Part shown: positions 24,593 to 33,787 of the stretch, one piece after another
Position numbering within the stretch: position 1 is the first letter of the stretch
Layout of the letters: every line of letters starts with the position of its first letter
Source of the DNA: a bacterium
GTDB lineage: Bacteria; Patescibacteriota; CPR2; UBA1875; JAJYID01
DNA length: 43,130 bases
Direction: 5' to 3'
NCBI GenBank assembly: GCA_021790235.1
Contig: JAJYID010000001.1
Span: 1 to 43,130 of the forward strand
Position numbers and translations under genes: made by a program
Notes under the pieces: generated by a model
Databases searched by the model: none
What the model was told of the DNA's origin: nothing
What the model saw: the letters and a program-made list of their open reading frames with translations, nothing else

Positions 24593-25485
24593 TTGGTTTC
24601 TTCCCACTTTATGCCCCACTTTTCCTCAAACTTTTTCTTGTTCTCCTCAAATAACTCATTATACTTGCCTTTACCTAAACTAAAAAGGGAAATTTGTCCA
24701 AAATGATGCACAAAAACATCCTTAGCCACAACGATCTTATAACCTGATTTTACTACCCTTAAGCAATAATCATCATCTTCAAACATTCCAATACCAAATC
24801 TCTCATCAAGTTCACCGATTTTTCTAATTAATTCTGTTCGAGCTGCCACACAAAAGAAGGCAATATCGTCAGCTTCCCTGACTTTGCCTTTGTTTCGATT
24901 TGTAACGACACTCGATTTTTTTAGCATAGCACCTAGCGATCTATAGAAAATATCGATTTCCTGGTGGTTCCACATAAAGTTTGTTAGAGGTCCGACTAAT
25001 CCAACTTTTTTGTCTTTAAGTGGCAGAATAAGTTTTTCTACCCAGCCCGGCGTCACAATAGTATCGTTATTTAGAAAAATGATGTACTCTCCGGTTGCCT
25101 TTTTAATTCCCTGGTTACAACCGCCCGAAAACCCTTTGTTGGTTTTATTTAAAGTCAGCTTGACGTTTTTGTGTTCTTCTGCAAAGTTTCCCAAGAATTC
25201 TGGCGTTCCGTCGGAAGAATTATTATCTACTATGACTAGCTCAAGATCGCAGGTATCAGAATATGCCAGAATGCTGTAAAGACAGGCTTTGGTGTACTTA
25301 AGGTTGTTGAAGGTAAGTAAAATAATACTGACCTTCGGTTTTCCGAGTCCTTCTTTCTTCCGATTTTCAGTGCTTTTTTTGAGATTAGAAATCGCATCAT
25401 CAATATCTAACGGCATGTAGCGTTTTCGCACTATTTTTATGGTCTTTTTGGGTTTTAGAGCTGCCCTGACTATTTTTTTGATCAT
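24589..25485 (-). CDS. Glycosyltransferase family 2
   Basis: 298 residues with a GT-A fold. A basic N-terminal extension (about 45 residues) precedes VSIILLTFNNLKYTKACLYS, LVIVDNNSSDGTPEFL and the metal-binding stretch IIFLNNDTIVTPGW (DxD-like N-N-D). FGIGMFEDDDYCLRVVKSGYK carries the E-D-D acceptor or base motif. Specificity is unknown; many such enzymes add rhamnose or related sugars. ATGA overlaps at both ends. Base composition here is closer to the housekeeping genes than in the genes upstream. Confidence 0.88.
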   Translation of the reverse strand: MIKKIVRAALKPKKTIKIVRKRYMPLDIDDAISNLKKSTENRKKEGLGKPKVSIILLTFNNLKYTKACLYSILAYSDTCDLELVIVDNNSSDGTPEFLGNFAEEHKNVKLTLNKTNKGFSGGCNQGIKKATGEYIIFLNNDTIVTPGWVEKLILPLKDKKVGLVGPLTNFMWNHQEIDIFYRSLGAMLKKSSVVTNRNKGKVREADDIAFFCVAARTELIRKIGELDERFGIGMFEDDDYCLRVVKSGYKIVVAKDVFVHHFGQISLFSLGKGKYNELFEENKKKFEEKWGIKWEETK

Positions 25486-26417
25486 TTTGCCACCCGTTTC
25501 TTTAGCTCTTGAAAATCAAGCCTTAGAAGTAAGCTTATACCTGTCACTGCCTTATGAAAAAATCTGTAACAAAAACCAGGAATTTGTAATATGAGCGGTT
25601 TTTGATCGTAGAAAATATTGTAATATTTATTAACTAGTTCCCGGTCCTTTCGATAAAGCCAACTTCTCCCATCCTCCTTGTAATATTTTTGCTCGTCAGG
25701 CTCCTCATTTGACCATTTTTTTAGAAATAGTTTGTTATTTTTAATGTCATAATCGTGGCGTCCAGGAGAAACGCTTTCATGGTGGATAATTACACTTTCC
25801 GGGCAGTAAATAATTTTGTATCCTTTGTTAAATATCTTCAAACAAAGATCAACATCTTCCATGCTGTTAAAATAGGTTTCGTCAAAGCCGCCCACCTCTT
25901 GGAAAATATCCCTTTTTACCGCCAAACAAGCGGCCGTTACAGCCTTAAATTCCCTTTGTTTGTTAACATAAGGCCTGTCCGGTGACTCGCGATAGTAAAT
26001 CGGGCGAGGGATGCGGTCATTTGCGATCACTATCCCAGCATGTTGAATAAGACCGTCCGGAAATAAGAGTTTAGAGCCGACTACCGCAACATCTTTCTTC
26101 TCTAGTACTTTAAGCAGGGACTCTAGCCATCCTTTTTGCACTTCGGTATCGTTATTTAAGAAAAGCAGAATGTCTCCCTTGGCTAACTTAGCGCCCTGGT
26201 TACAACCCTTGGCGAAACCGGTGTTAATCTTGTTTTCAACAAAGTTAATCCAGTCAATTTTTCTAAGATATTCCTGCGTCCCATCGGAAGATTTGTTATC
26301 TATAATAATGATGTCTTTTAAGAATTCTTTCGGCGTATTTTTCCTAAGCGCCTCTAAACATTTCTTAGTATAATCAAGCTTGTTGTATGTGAGAATAATA
26401 ATGCTAATATTAGACAT
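25482..26417 (-). CDS. Glycosyltransferase family 2
   Basis: About 311 residues from the ATG at 26417; a TTG at 26429 in the same frame is possible. GT-A motifs: ISIIILTYNKLDYTKKCLEAL, IIIDNKSSDGTQEYL, LLFLNNDTEVQKGWL and FNSMEDVDLCLKIFNKGYK. The central QHAGIVI and HHESVSPGRHDYD segments are shared with the next protein (26434-27336), so the two are probably paralogues. Soluble, no membrane segments. The stop overlaps the next start (ATGA). Confidence 0.88.
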   Translation of the reverse strand: MSNISIIILTYNKLDYTKKCLEALRKNTPKEFLKDIIIIDNKSSDGTQEYLRKIDWINFVENKINTGFAKGCNQGAKLAKGDILLFLNNDTEVQKGWLESLLKVLEKKDVAVVGSKLLFPDGLIQHAGIVIANDRIPRPIYYRESPDRPYVNKQREFKAVTAACLAVKRDIFQEVGGFDETYFNSMEDVDLCLKIFNKGYKIIYCPESVIIHHESVSPGRHDYDIKNNKLFLKKWSNEEPDEQKYYKEDGRSWLYRKDRELVNKYYNIFYDQKPLILQIPGFCYRFFHKAVTGISLLLRLDFQELKKRVAK

Positions 26418-26433
26418 ATTTTTTCTCAAAAAT

Positions 26434-27336
26434 TTATCTTTTAATCTTCTTAAAAAATAAAATGACTTTTATCCATTTTAAATATATCTTTCTAAACTTT
26501 AGAATATTATTTGGAACCGTTCCGTACTTGTCTGGCACATACGCCATATATTTAATATTGAAAAAAAATATTTGAAGCCTATTAAAACCATCTTCTTTGA
26601 AATAGATATTAGCATCACTTAAAGTTTCCCACCATCTAGATATAAATAAATCAAGATTCCTTATTGTATATCTATGTCTATCTAAACTAATGCTTTCATG
26701 ATGTGTGACAACACTTTTTGGTTCATAAATAATTTTATAGCCAGCCTTGCCAATTTTAAGACATAGATCCATATCCTCATAGCCATTTTTATAATATTCA
26801 TCAAAACCACCAACTAAATCAAATACTTTTTTTGGTATTGCTATACATGCGGCACTAACAGCCTGGAATGTTCTCTTCTTATTAACATATTTTTTATTAG
26901 CCGGACTAAGGCGATATATATGTTCAGGTACCTTACTATCAAATATAGCTACACCTGCATGTTGTATAGTACCATTAGGGAAAAGGAGTTTAGCTCCAAC
27001 AGCTCCAATCATTTTTTCTTTTTTTAGTACATTGATTATAGGTATCAACCAATTATCATGAACTTCTGTATCATTGTTTAAAAACAATAAAACTTCATTT
27101 TTCGCAATATGGGCCCCTTGATTACAGGCACCAGAAAAATTATTATTTTGCTTATTTAAAATATAAGTAATATCCTTCTGGTCTTTTAAAAAACTTTGAG
27201 TACCATCAGTAGAAGCATTATCAACAACTATCATTTCATATAGATCTTTTTTAGTTTTTTCCCTAATTGCTTTTAAACATTTTTTTGTATAGCTAAGATT
27301 ATTATATGTGGGTATAATAATGGATACTTTTTTCAC
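26434..27336 (-). CDS. Glycosyltransferase family 2
   Basis: 300 residues. VSIIIPTYNNLSYTKKCLKA, MIVVDNASTDGTQSFL, LLFLNNDTEVHDNW and YKNGYEDMDLCLKIGKAGYK give the GT-A core. It shares QHAGVAI and HHESISLDRHRY with the protein encoded at 25482-26417, which suggests duplication. The GTG start at 27336 overlaps the upstream stop as GTGA. The sequence from here to about 36930 looks more AT-rich than the genes after it, a hint of separate acquisition. Confidence 0.88.
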   Translation of the reverse strand: MKKVSIIIPTYNNLSYTKKCLKAIREKTKKDLYEMIVVDNASTDGTQSFLKDQKDITYILNKQNNNFSGACNQGAHIAKNEVLLFLNNDTEVHDNWLIPIINVLKKEKMIGAVGAKLLFPNGTIQHAGVAIFDSKVPEHIYRLSPANKKYVNKKRTFQAVSAACIAIPKKVFDLVGGFDEYYKNGYEDMDLCLKIGKAGYKIIYEPKSVVTHHESISLDRHRYTIRNLDLFISRWWETLSDANIYFKEDGFNRLQIFFFNIKYMAYVPDKYGTVPNNILKFRKIYLKWIKVILFFKKIKR

Positions 27337-28544
27337 TTCAAACCATCCTTTATAGCCTGTTCTATAATTCTGGCTGATTTTTCCCAGCTTAAGTTCTTAA
27401 CCTGTTTTAGAGCATTATCTGACAATATTTTTCTCTTATCTTCGTTTTCAATTAAATCATTTATTACTTTAGCCATATCCTTAGGATTCAAGCTAGAAAG
27501 TGTTATATAATCATTATCCTGACCAAAAACAGCCCTAGTATTATCTCCATCAGCCTCGACAACGGGTAATCCGCATGCCATCATTTCTTGTGGTAAAAGA
27601 GAGTAGTTTGTTAAAGAAAGACTTATCCCAATCATGCTTTCTCTATAAAGATCAGCAAGTTCTTCATGGGTAAAGACTCCTCCATTCGTATACTCAAAAG
27701 TAACTTCTGGACTTTCTTTTTGACCAATAAATATTATTTCTATCTCAGGATGCTTCTTTTTTACCTGTTCGAGTGCTAACATAGCTATTTCAAAGCCCCT
27801 CCTAGGTGTAATTTGTCTACAATAATAGAGTATTTGCGGCTTTCTCTTGGCTTTCACTTTGGTATTATATATTTCTGGATCATACGCTAGATCATAATAA
27901 GTAGAGTTATTACCATACTCCTGCATTTTTTTTGTAAGCCATTTGCCTGCAGTTATACAGTTAAGTCCCATTTTATAAGTATTTTCAGCAAAAATATATT
28001 GACTACCCATTGGGAAAAATAATGGCTCAAAATCTTGAACAAAATAATATTTTGCCTTAGAATTTTCGTTTTCATGTACTATGTATGCGGTCTCCCAAGA
28101 GGTAGCTATTACTGCATCAGAATCTACCATATCTTCACAATTATCAAAAATGTCAGCTTGGAGTTCAAAGAAATTTTCATTAATAACAATTTTTGCATCT
28201 TTTGCAGTGCCAAAACTCGTACCACCATAAATGTATATATTACACTTGTGGCCAAATGACTCTAAATATTGAATTGCTCTAAAAATATTAAAGTGACCAC
28301 CAGATCCAATATAAAAGTCCGGTATAACCCAGTTGATTGTAAGATGATCCTTGAACACCTTTTCTTTTTTAACCTCTTTGGAAATTTTCTTCTCAGAAAG
28401 ACTGACATCACCAATAAAATTATATGGAAGTACAACTTCTCTAGGTCTTTTATCTCTTTTAGACCAGGCGACTGTTTTTTTTACAGCAATTAATAATCCT
28501 TGTTTTTTTACAATTTGAAAAAACTTTTTCATATATCTAAACAT
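27333..28544 (-). CDS. WsaF-like GT4 glycosyltransferase
   Basis: 403 residues, GT-B type. The pattern NWVIPDFYIGSGGHFNIFRA, the paired KYYFVQDFEPLFFPMGS and the C-terminal EEMMACGLPVVE-type donor site resemble WsaF, a rhamnosyltransferase from S-layer glycan clusters. Rhamnose specificity is only inferred. The ATG at 28544 has a very strong SD (AAAAGGAGG) and overlaps the upstream gene's end by eight bases. Confidence 0.8.
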   Translation of the reverse strand: MFRYMKKFFQIVKKQGLLIAVKKTVAWSKRDKRPREVVLPYNFIGDVSLSEKKISKEVKKEKVFKDHLTINWVIPDFYIGSGGHFNIFRAIQYLESFGHKCNIYIYGGTSFGTAKDAKIVINENFFELQADIFDNCEDMVDSDAVIATSWETAYIVHENENSKAKYYFVQDFEPLFFPMGSQYIFAENTYKMGLNCITAGKWLTKKMQEYGNNSTYYDLAYDPEIYNTKVKAKRKPQILYYCRQITPRRGFEIAMLALEQVKKKHPEIEIIFIGQKESPEVTFEYTNGGVFTHEELADLYRESMIGISLSLTNYSLLPQEMMACGLPVVEADGDNTRAVFGQDNDYITLSSLNPKDMAKVINDLIENEDKRKILSDNALKQVKNLSWEKSARIIEQAIKDGLK

Positions 28545-29535
28545 TTATCCTCCTTTTCATAGATAACTCCATAGAAATTCTATTTATTAAAAATTGTGGC
28601 ATCTTTTCATATCTGGCTCCCAAATATGCTCCCATTTGTCTATAAACATTCATAACAAATGCCTGACATAAATACTTTATTAAATTTTTGAATGGATATT
28701 CTTGTGCTTTTATATAGCATGCATCATTTATAAATTTTTTGATAGCATTTGGGATTATTTTTAAAATAGTTACACTATCAACAAATCCTATAGACTCTTT
28801 TAGACCCCTATATTCATCAAAATACCTACCAAGATATTCGCTTGTTGGATATGTGTGAGAATGGAAAACTGAAGCCATTGGACAATAAGCTTTTTTATAA
28901 CCAGAAAGAAGTATTTCTTTTCCCATTATTTGGTCTTCGGCATAGGAGACTTCTTTATAGGGGTGTTTTAACCAATAATTTTTTTTTATACTGGCGTTTA
29001 CATCTGAAAAAAACCCCACTATTCCTTCTATTTCTTCTCCTTTCTTTATAGACTGAATTACCGGGATGTCGTTTGAACCAAAATTTTTGAAGTGATTTTC
29101 CATATCTCTTTTAATAACTGGATTACAATTTTCTCTTGCTATATGGGGTCCAAATGTAGCTACTACTTTATTGTCTAAATCGTATGCACTTATAAGATTA
29201 GTAAGCCAGTTACCTGATATTGGAGTAGCATCCTGTGTTAAAAAAGCAACAATTTCAGACTTAGATTCTTTTATGGCTAAATTTCTTGTTTTACCATGAC
29301 CAAAATCTGTATTTTTTATTTTTATGACTCTAAATTCTTTGTTCTTTTTACTAAATAACTTATCGTACTTATTCACTATGTCTAAAGTTTTATCTTTTGA
29401 ATCAGAGTCTATAACAAGAACACTAAAGCTAAACTTTGTCTTTTGCTTTATTAAAGTTTTTAATATTTCTTCCAAATATTTCTCGCCATTGAACGTCAAT
29501 ATGGCAACTGTAACTTTTATATTTTTACTAGACAA
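28537..29535 (-). CDS. Glycosyltransferase family 2, rhamnosyltransferase type
   Basis: 332 residues. VTVAILTFNGEKYLEEILKT and VLVIDSDSKDKTLDIV give the nucleotide-binding part. FGHGKTRNLAI followed by IVAFLTQDATPISGNWL (Q-D-A in place of DxD) is the arrangement seen in many rhamnosyltransferases. The C-terminal third has basic and aromatic helices that may touch the membrane. The TTG start at 29535 overlaps the upstream stop by eight bases. Confidence 0.82.
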   Translation of the reverse strand: MSSKNIKVTVAILTFNGEKYLEEILKTLIKQKTKFSFSVLVIDSDSKDKTLDIVNKYDKLFSKKNKEFRVIKIKNTDFGHGKTRNLAIKESKSEIVAFLTQDATPISGNWLTNLISAYDLDNKVVATFGPHIARENCNPVIKRDMENHFKNFGSNDIPVIQSIKKGEEIEGIVGFFSDVNASIKKNYWLKHPYKEVSYAEDQIMGKEILLSGYKKAYCPMASVFHSHTYPTSEYLGRYFDEYRGLKESIGFVDSVTILKIIPNAIKKFINDACYIKAQEYPFKNLIKYLCQAFVMNVYRQMGAYLGARYEKMPQFLINRISMELSMKRRINV

Positions 29536-30901
29536 TTTTTTTCCCCATAATCTTCGCTAAAATATTTCTCATTTTCCATATTCCAGAATTTTTAATTACA
29601 TTACTCTCTAATTCTAGTGTCTTTTTTTCTAACTCTAGCTGGTTAATATATTTGTGAGCATTTATATTATCATTCTCTAATTCGTTCTTCTCTAGTCTTA
29701 AAAAATGGTTTTTATTAGAAAGTTTTATTACTTCCAAGTCTAATTTTTTTCTTTTTTCCTCCAGCACCATAATTTGCGAATAGTATAAATCTGGTGCGAT
29801 ATCAGGATTTGATTTGCCAGCCACAGCAGACTTAATCGCCAACAAATTACTATAACCACTCTCTTTATCTGGCTCGATGTGACACCCTTCACCCCATTCA
29901 TTCCATGCATTTAAAAATACAAACTTTTCTTCAACATTAAGTACTTTATTTTTCTGAGTATTTTTAATTTGCTTTGAGACAAAGTACTGAAATATCTTTG
30001 CATTGCTACCCCAGAAAATCGCCCCCTTGCTCCCTCTTCTTGGCGTATTATCCCAAGATGGAAAAGCTCCTCTGAAATACTTATATTCAGGCACTTCCCT
30101 AGATATCATATTATTTACTACTAAATTATAGTCATAAAGCTCTGGGCCTTTTCCACTAAATACTTTCTTATCTTTAATAAAGTCTGAGTACATGTTTTCC
30201 TGAGTATTTACGGATGTCTCTTTTAGTCTCCAGTCAGGCGCAAACTCTATAGCTGCGTCAAAATTAATTTCTTTAGGATCTATAGAATCTTCTAGTCCCT
30301 CAACCCTCACTAGATATAAACCTTCTAAGCCAGCTTTTTTCACAGCCTTTCGCCAAATACTAGCTGATTTCTTTATATCAGGGAAGAGACTAGTTCTATA
30401 AATAACTAGTAAAGGCTTCTTATTAATTTTTATATAACGGCTATCTTTAAAAGTAGGTATTAAATCATTGATAAAAGCTAGATCATCTTTATCACTATGT
30501 TTTTGAGATATTAGGATTTCATCATCCTGTCCGTCCCATCGCCTTGTCCAGTTCTCGTTTGCCCAGCAAACACAAAAAGGAATATCTATTTTTTTAGAAG
30601 CTAAGACGTTTTGTAATGGGGTTTCAAGCAATTTTTTACCACCAAACCAATAATGATAAAAACAAAAACCATGAACACCATTTTCTTGAGCCATTTTTGA
30701 TTGCTTTTCTATAGTTTCTATATTTTTCAAATCATAGTAACCAATATCTTCAGATGGTTGATGTGGTTTATGGCCATTAAAGAAAGATTTGGCTTTTTTT
30801 ACATTTGTCCAATCAGTGAATCCCTCTCCCCACCATTTATCATTTTCCGGTATTTGGTGATATTGTGGCAAATAAAATGCAATTAGTCTTACCTTAATCA
30901 T
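29528..30901 (-). CDS. WbsX-type (GH99-like) glycan enzyme with C-terminal coiled coil
   Basis: 457 residues. The first about 370 match the WbsX pattern: RLIAFYLPQYHQIPENDKWW, GFTDWTNVKKAK, GFCFYHYWFGGKKLLE, FCVCWANENWTRRWDG and FLNAWNEWGEGCHIEPD. WbsX proteins occur in O-antigen and S-layer glycan clusters and are related to GH99 enzymes; whether they form or cleave glycosidic bonds is not settled. Residues about 380-440 are a charged coiled coil ending SGIWKMRNILAKIMGKK, a tail often found on polysaccharide glycosyltransferases. The ATG has a strong SD (GAGGAGG) inside the preceding gene. Confidence 0.85.
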   Translation of the reverse strand: MIKVRLIAFYLPQYHQIPENDKWWGEGFTDWTNVKKAKSFFNGHKPHQPSEDIGYYDLKNIETIEKQSKMAQENGVHGFCFYHYWFGGKKLLETPLQNVLASKKIDIPFCVCWANENWTRRWDGQDDEILISQKHSDKDDLAFINDLIPTFKDSRYIKINKKPLLVIYRTSLFPDIKKSASIWRKAVKKAGLEGLYLVRVEGLEDSIDPKEINFDAAIEFAPDWRLKETSVNTQENMYSDFIKDKKVFSGKGPELYDYNLVVNNMISREVPEYKYFRGAFPSWDNTPRRGSKGAIFWGSNAKIFQYFVSKQIKNTQKNKVLNVEEKFVFLNAWNEWGEGCHIEPDKESGYSNLLAIKSAVAGKSNPDIAPDLYYSQIMVLEEKRKKLDLEVIKLSNKNHFLRLEKNELENDNINAHKYINQLELEKKTLELESNVIKNSGIWKMRNILAKIMGKKIV

Positions 30902-33785
30902 AACTATTGTCCTCCTCTAAAGCATCTTTTGTTGCCTGTAAATACGCATAACCATATCTCATGTCAGGCTCTAGATGTGCACCCTCAGCCCACTCATTCC
31001 AGGCATTAATAAATACAAACTGTTCGTTTTTCTGATTATGATTTTTAGTATATTTGATTACTCCACATAACCATTTTTTATATTGTAACGGACTTAGATT
31101 GTAAACACCTGCTCCAGTATAGGCCTTTCTAGGTGAGTTATCCCAACTTGGAAAAACAGTTTTAAATAAAGTATAATCCGTTTTATACTCGTATTTTTTC
31201 TCTTCAACATATTGATTCATGTCAACAATGGTCCCATCAAAACAAGGATTTATAAAGTCCTCTATCTTCTTCGTCTGGGTAACACTAGCAAGTGTATGAG
31301 GTGGAAATTCAACCACGGCATCAAGCCCCCATTCATTTGGGTTACCCTGAAAACCATGAGAGTTCGCGGTTACAAGATACAAGTCTGAAAAGCCATTCTC
31401 TTTAGCAATTTTCCTAAAATTATCAAACAAGCGTTTTGCCCGTTGTTGTTCAAACAAATGAGGTCTATAAATAATAAGAACAGGCTTATCATCGATTTTT
31501 ATATATCTTTTATCCTTAAAGAATGGAAGTACATCTTTCATAAAAAGCTTATCATCATCTTCGTTAAGTTCCTGTTTTATTAGCAACTCTTTATCACCTC
31601 CGTCCCAAAGTTTTGACCAATTCTCATTAGCCCAACATAAACAGAAGGGGAAATTAATTTCTTTATTTTCCAGCCAATTTATTATTGGCCTCTCAAGTAC
31701 TTTCCTGCCAGAAAACCAATAATAGTGAAAACAAAAACCATAGATCCCGTACATTTTAGCTAGTTCAACTTGTCTTTTCATGGTATCAATGTTCCTCAAG
31801 TCATAAAAACCAACATCATATGGTATCTGCGGTTGATAATGACCTATAAATTGAGGTGTTGCACTACTTACATTCGTCCATTCTGTAAATCCCTTCCCAT
31901 ATTGCTTATCATTTATATCAATGGGGTGGAATTGAGGTAAGTAAAAAGCAATCAATTTGGTAGACAATTTCCCTTTATAGGGGTGTTGTGTAATTTCAAC
32001 AAAATCCTCAGATGGGACAATATTTTGCTCGAGTAAAAATTGCAAATATTCATCTCTAGACTTTCTATCTTGTATTTCTTTTTCACTACTTTGTAAAAAG
32101 TCGGGTGTTGGAAGAACAGAATGAGAAGGGGTTATATAATGTCTTAATTTATGATATTCCTCGTAAAGTTTCCAAAACTTCGAGGACTTTATCCACGCTA
32201 TTTCCTGTTCTTTATCTCGCAGAGGTTTTTCTAATAGCTCAGCATGAGAGGCTGTTTCTTTTAAATCATCATTTCTTAAATCAAGTAAGCCCTGAGGTGC
32301 ATTATTCTCATCAAGCTTTATCATTCTGATATTTTTTGTTAGCGTTCTCTCATAATCAGTGTTAGTTTTTTTCACTTCCAAAACATATTGTAAAACATAA
32401 GAATGTAAGTCTCTAAATATACAGTCCTTTACAGTTACCTCTAATGAGTCATATGGGTTTGTCCCTTGAAAGCCGATTTTATCCCAGTAAGTATATTTAC
32501 TCTTTTTAATTTCTAGACCAATCTTGGCAAGAAATGGTGGTATAGATTTTTGGGTAAAAAATTTTACATGAGTTTCATCCAATAATCCTATTGGTGTATA
32601 AGTAAAATCGTCCAATAATAAATTGGCTTTTATACTTGAGTGAGCCAAATTTGGTATTGAGAGAACAAAAGAACCATTATCTTTTAATAAGGATTTTAAT
32701 TTCTCCAGTGTTTCCTGTGGAGCATATAGGTGCTCTAAAACGTCTCCAAGAAAAATATAATCAAAGTAGCCAGAAAATTTTAAGAATTCTTCTGCTTTGA
32801 ATTCATTTAAATCCACTTGGAAGATATCCTTAAACATATTTGTAGCTTTAGCAATCTTAATGCTAACCGAGTTATATTCCATGCCCCATATTTCTGCTTC
32901 CTTTTTTTGCTTCAGAACAATTGCGAAATCACCACAAGCACATCCTACATCAAGAATCTTTTTGGCAGGTTTTATATATTCAATACTTATATACTTTGAA
33001 TCATTCTTTGAAATTACTGGATTCTGATAAATTGTGCTCCTGTCTTCTTCTTTTACTTTTTTTATAATTAAATTTTTAGTTTTAATTTTTTCTGTATTTT
33101 TACCAATATTCAGAGTTATACCTGCAAAAGTATAATCTTTATATTTATTGTTTATATAAGGATATTTATCCGTACAAGTTGGTCTTTCAGAAATATTATC
33201 GAGCTGAGACCAATGACAAACAGCAAGCTTTAATACTTTAGACTTTATTTTATGTTTGATAAATGCATTTAAACAAAAGTCTTCCACATACAAATCCCAA
33301 TCAAGATTTTCATCAAACCTCAGGTCAAATTTTTTTATTAAAGAAGAGTGAACTATCAAGCTTTGGCAATCAAGAACATCTACAGTTGTGAGGTTTTTAA
33401 AACTAGATCCTAATTTTCTGTGATTTTTATTATCCCTAGTACAATCCAAAATTTCCCCTATGTAATCTCGCGACAAAATACCCTTGGATTTAGTTAACTT
33501 CGCCCCAAAGACACCGTACAATCCTTCTTTATTCAACTTTTTTATTTTAGGTGCAATATTTTCAAGAATTTCCCAGTCTTCATGGCAAAAAACAAACCAA
33601 CCAGGATTTGAAAAATCATAACTGTCTAAAAATTCATTATATCTTTTTGATAGCCCAATGTTTTCTTGACTGTTATCAAGTAGTTTTAGAATATTTTTAT
33701 CGTCTATAACGTGGGGGTTATCTCTTATAACCCTATTATACATATCAAAATCCCTGACCACTGAAATAAAAATTATATTGTCCAT
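30894..33785 (-). CDS. Three-domain protein: GT-A-like + SAM methyltransferase + WbsX
   Basis: 963 residues. Residues 1-230 resemble a GT-A-like transferase (FVFCHEDWEI at 65-74, DWDLYVEDFC near 162-171). Residues about 255-480 are a class I methyltransferase: motif I DVGCACG (279-285), acidic E303, GDVLEHL (347-353) and SFVLSIPNLAH. A linker with SSKFWKLYEEYHKL follows. Residues about 605-963 are a full WbsX domain (LIAFYLPQFHPIDINDKQYG, GFTEWTNV, CWANENWSKLWDGGDKE, NAWNEWAEGAHLEPD), paralogous to the next gene. The methyl group could cap or decorate the growing glycan. Confidence 0.85.
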   Translation of the reverse strand: MDNIIFISVVRDFDMYNRVIRDNPHVIDDKNILKLLDNSQENIGLSKRYNEFLDSYDFSNPGWFVFCHEDWEILENIAPKIKKLNKEGLYGVFGAKLTKSKGILSRDYIGEILDCTRDNKNHRKLGSSFKNLTTVDVLDCQSLIVHSSLIKKFDLRFDENLDWDLYVEDFCLNAFIKHKIKSKVLKLAVCHWSQLDNISERPTCTDKYPYINNKYKDYTFAGITLNIGKNTEKIKTKNLIIKKVKEEDRSTIYQNPVISKNDSKYISIEYIKPAKKILDVGCACGDFAIVLKQKKEAEIWGMEYNSVSIKIAKATNMFKDIFQVDLNEFKAEEFLKFSGYFDYIFLGDVLEHLYAPQETLEKLKSLLKDNGSFVLSIPNLAHSSIKANLLLDDFTYTPIGLLDETHVKFFTQKSIPPFLAKIGLEIKKSKYTYWDKIGFQGTNPYDSLEVTVKDCIFRDLHSYVLQYVLEVKKTNTDYERTLTKNIRMIKLDENNAPQGLLDLRNDDLKETASHAELLEKPLRDKEQEIAWIKSSKFWKLYEEYHKLRHYITPSHSVLPTPDFLQSSEKEIQDRKSRDEYLQFLLEQNIVPSEDFVEITQHPYKGKLSTKLIAFYLPQFHPIDINDKQYGKGFTEWTNVSSATPQFIGHYQPQIPYDVGFYDLRNIDTMKRQVELAKMYGIYGFCFHYYWFSGRKVLERPIINWLENKEINFPFCLCWANENWSKLWDGGDKELLIKQELNEDDDKLFMKDVLPFFKDKRYIKIDDKPVLIIYRPHLFEQQRAKRLFDNFRKIAKENGFSDLYLVTANSHGFQGNPNEWGLDAVVEFPPHTLASVTQTKKIEDFINPCFDGTIVDMNQYVEEKKYEYKTDYTLFKTVFPSWDNSPRKAYTGAGVYNLSPLQYKKWLCGVIKYTKNHNQKNEQFVFINAWNEWAEGAHLEPDMRYGYAYLQATKDALEEDNSYD

Positions 33786-33787
33786 TT

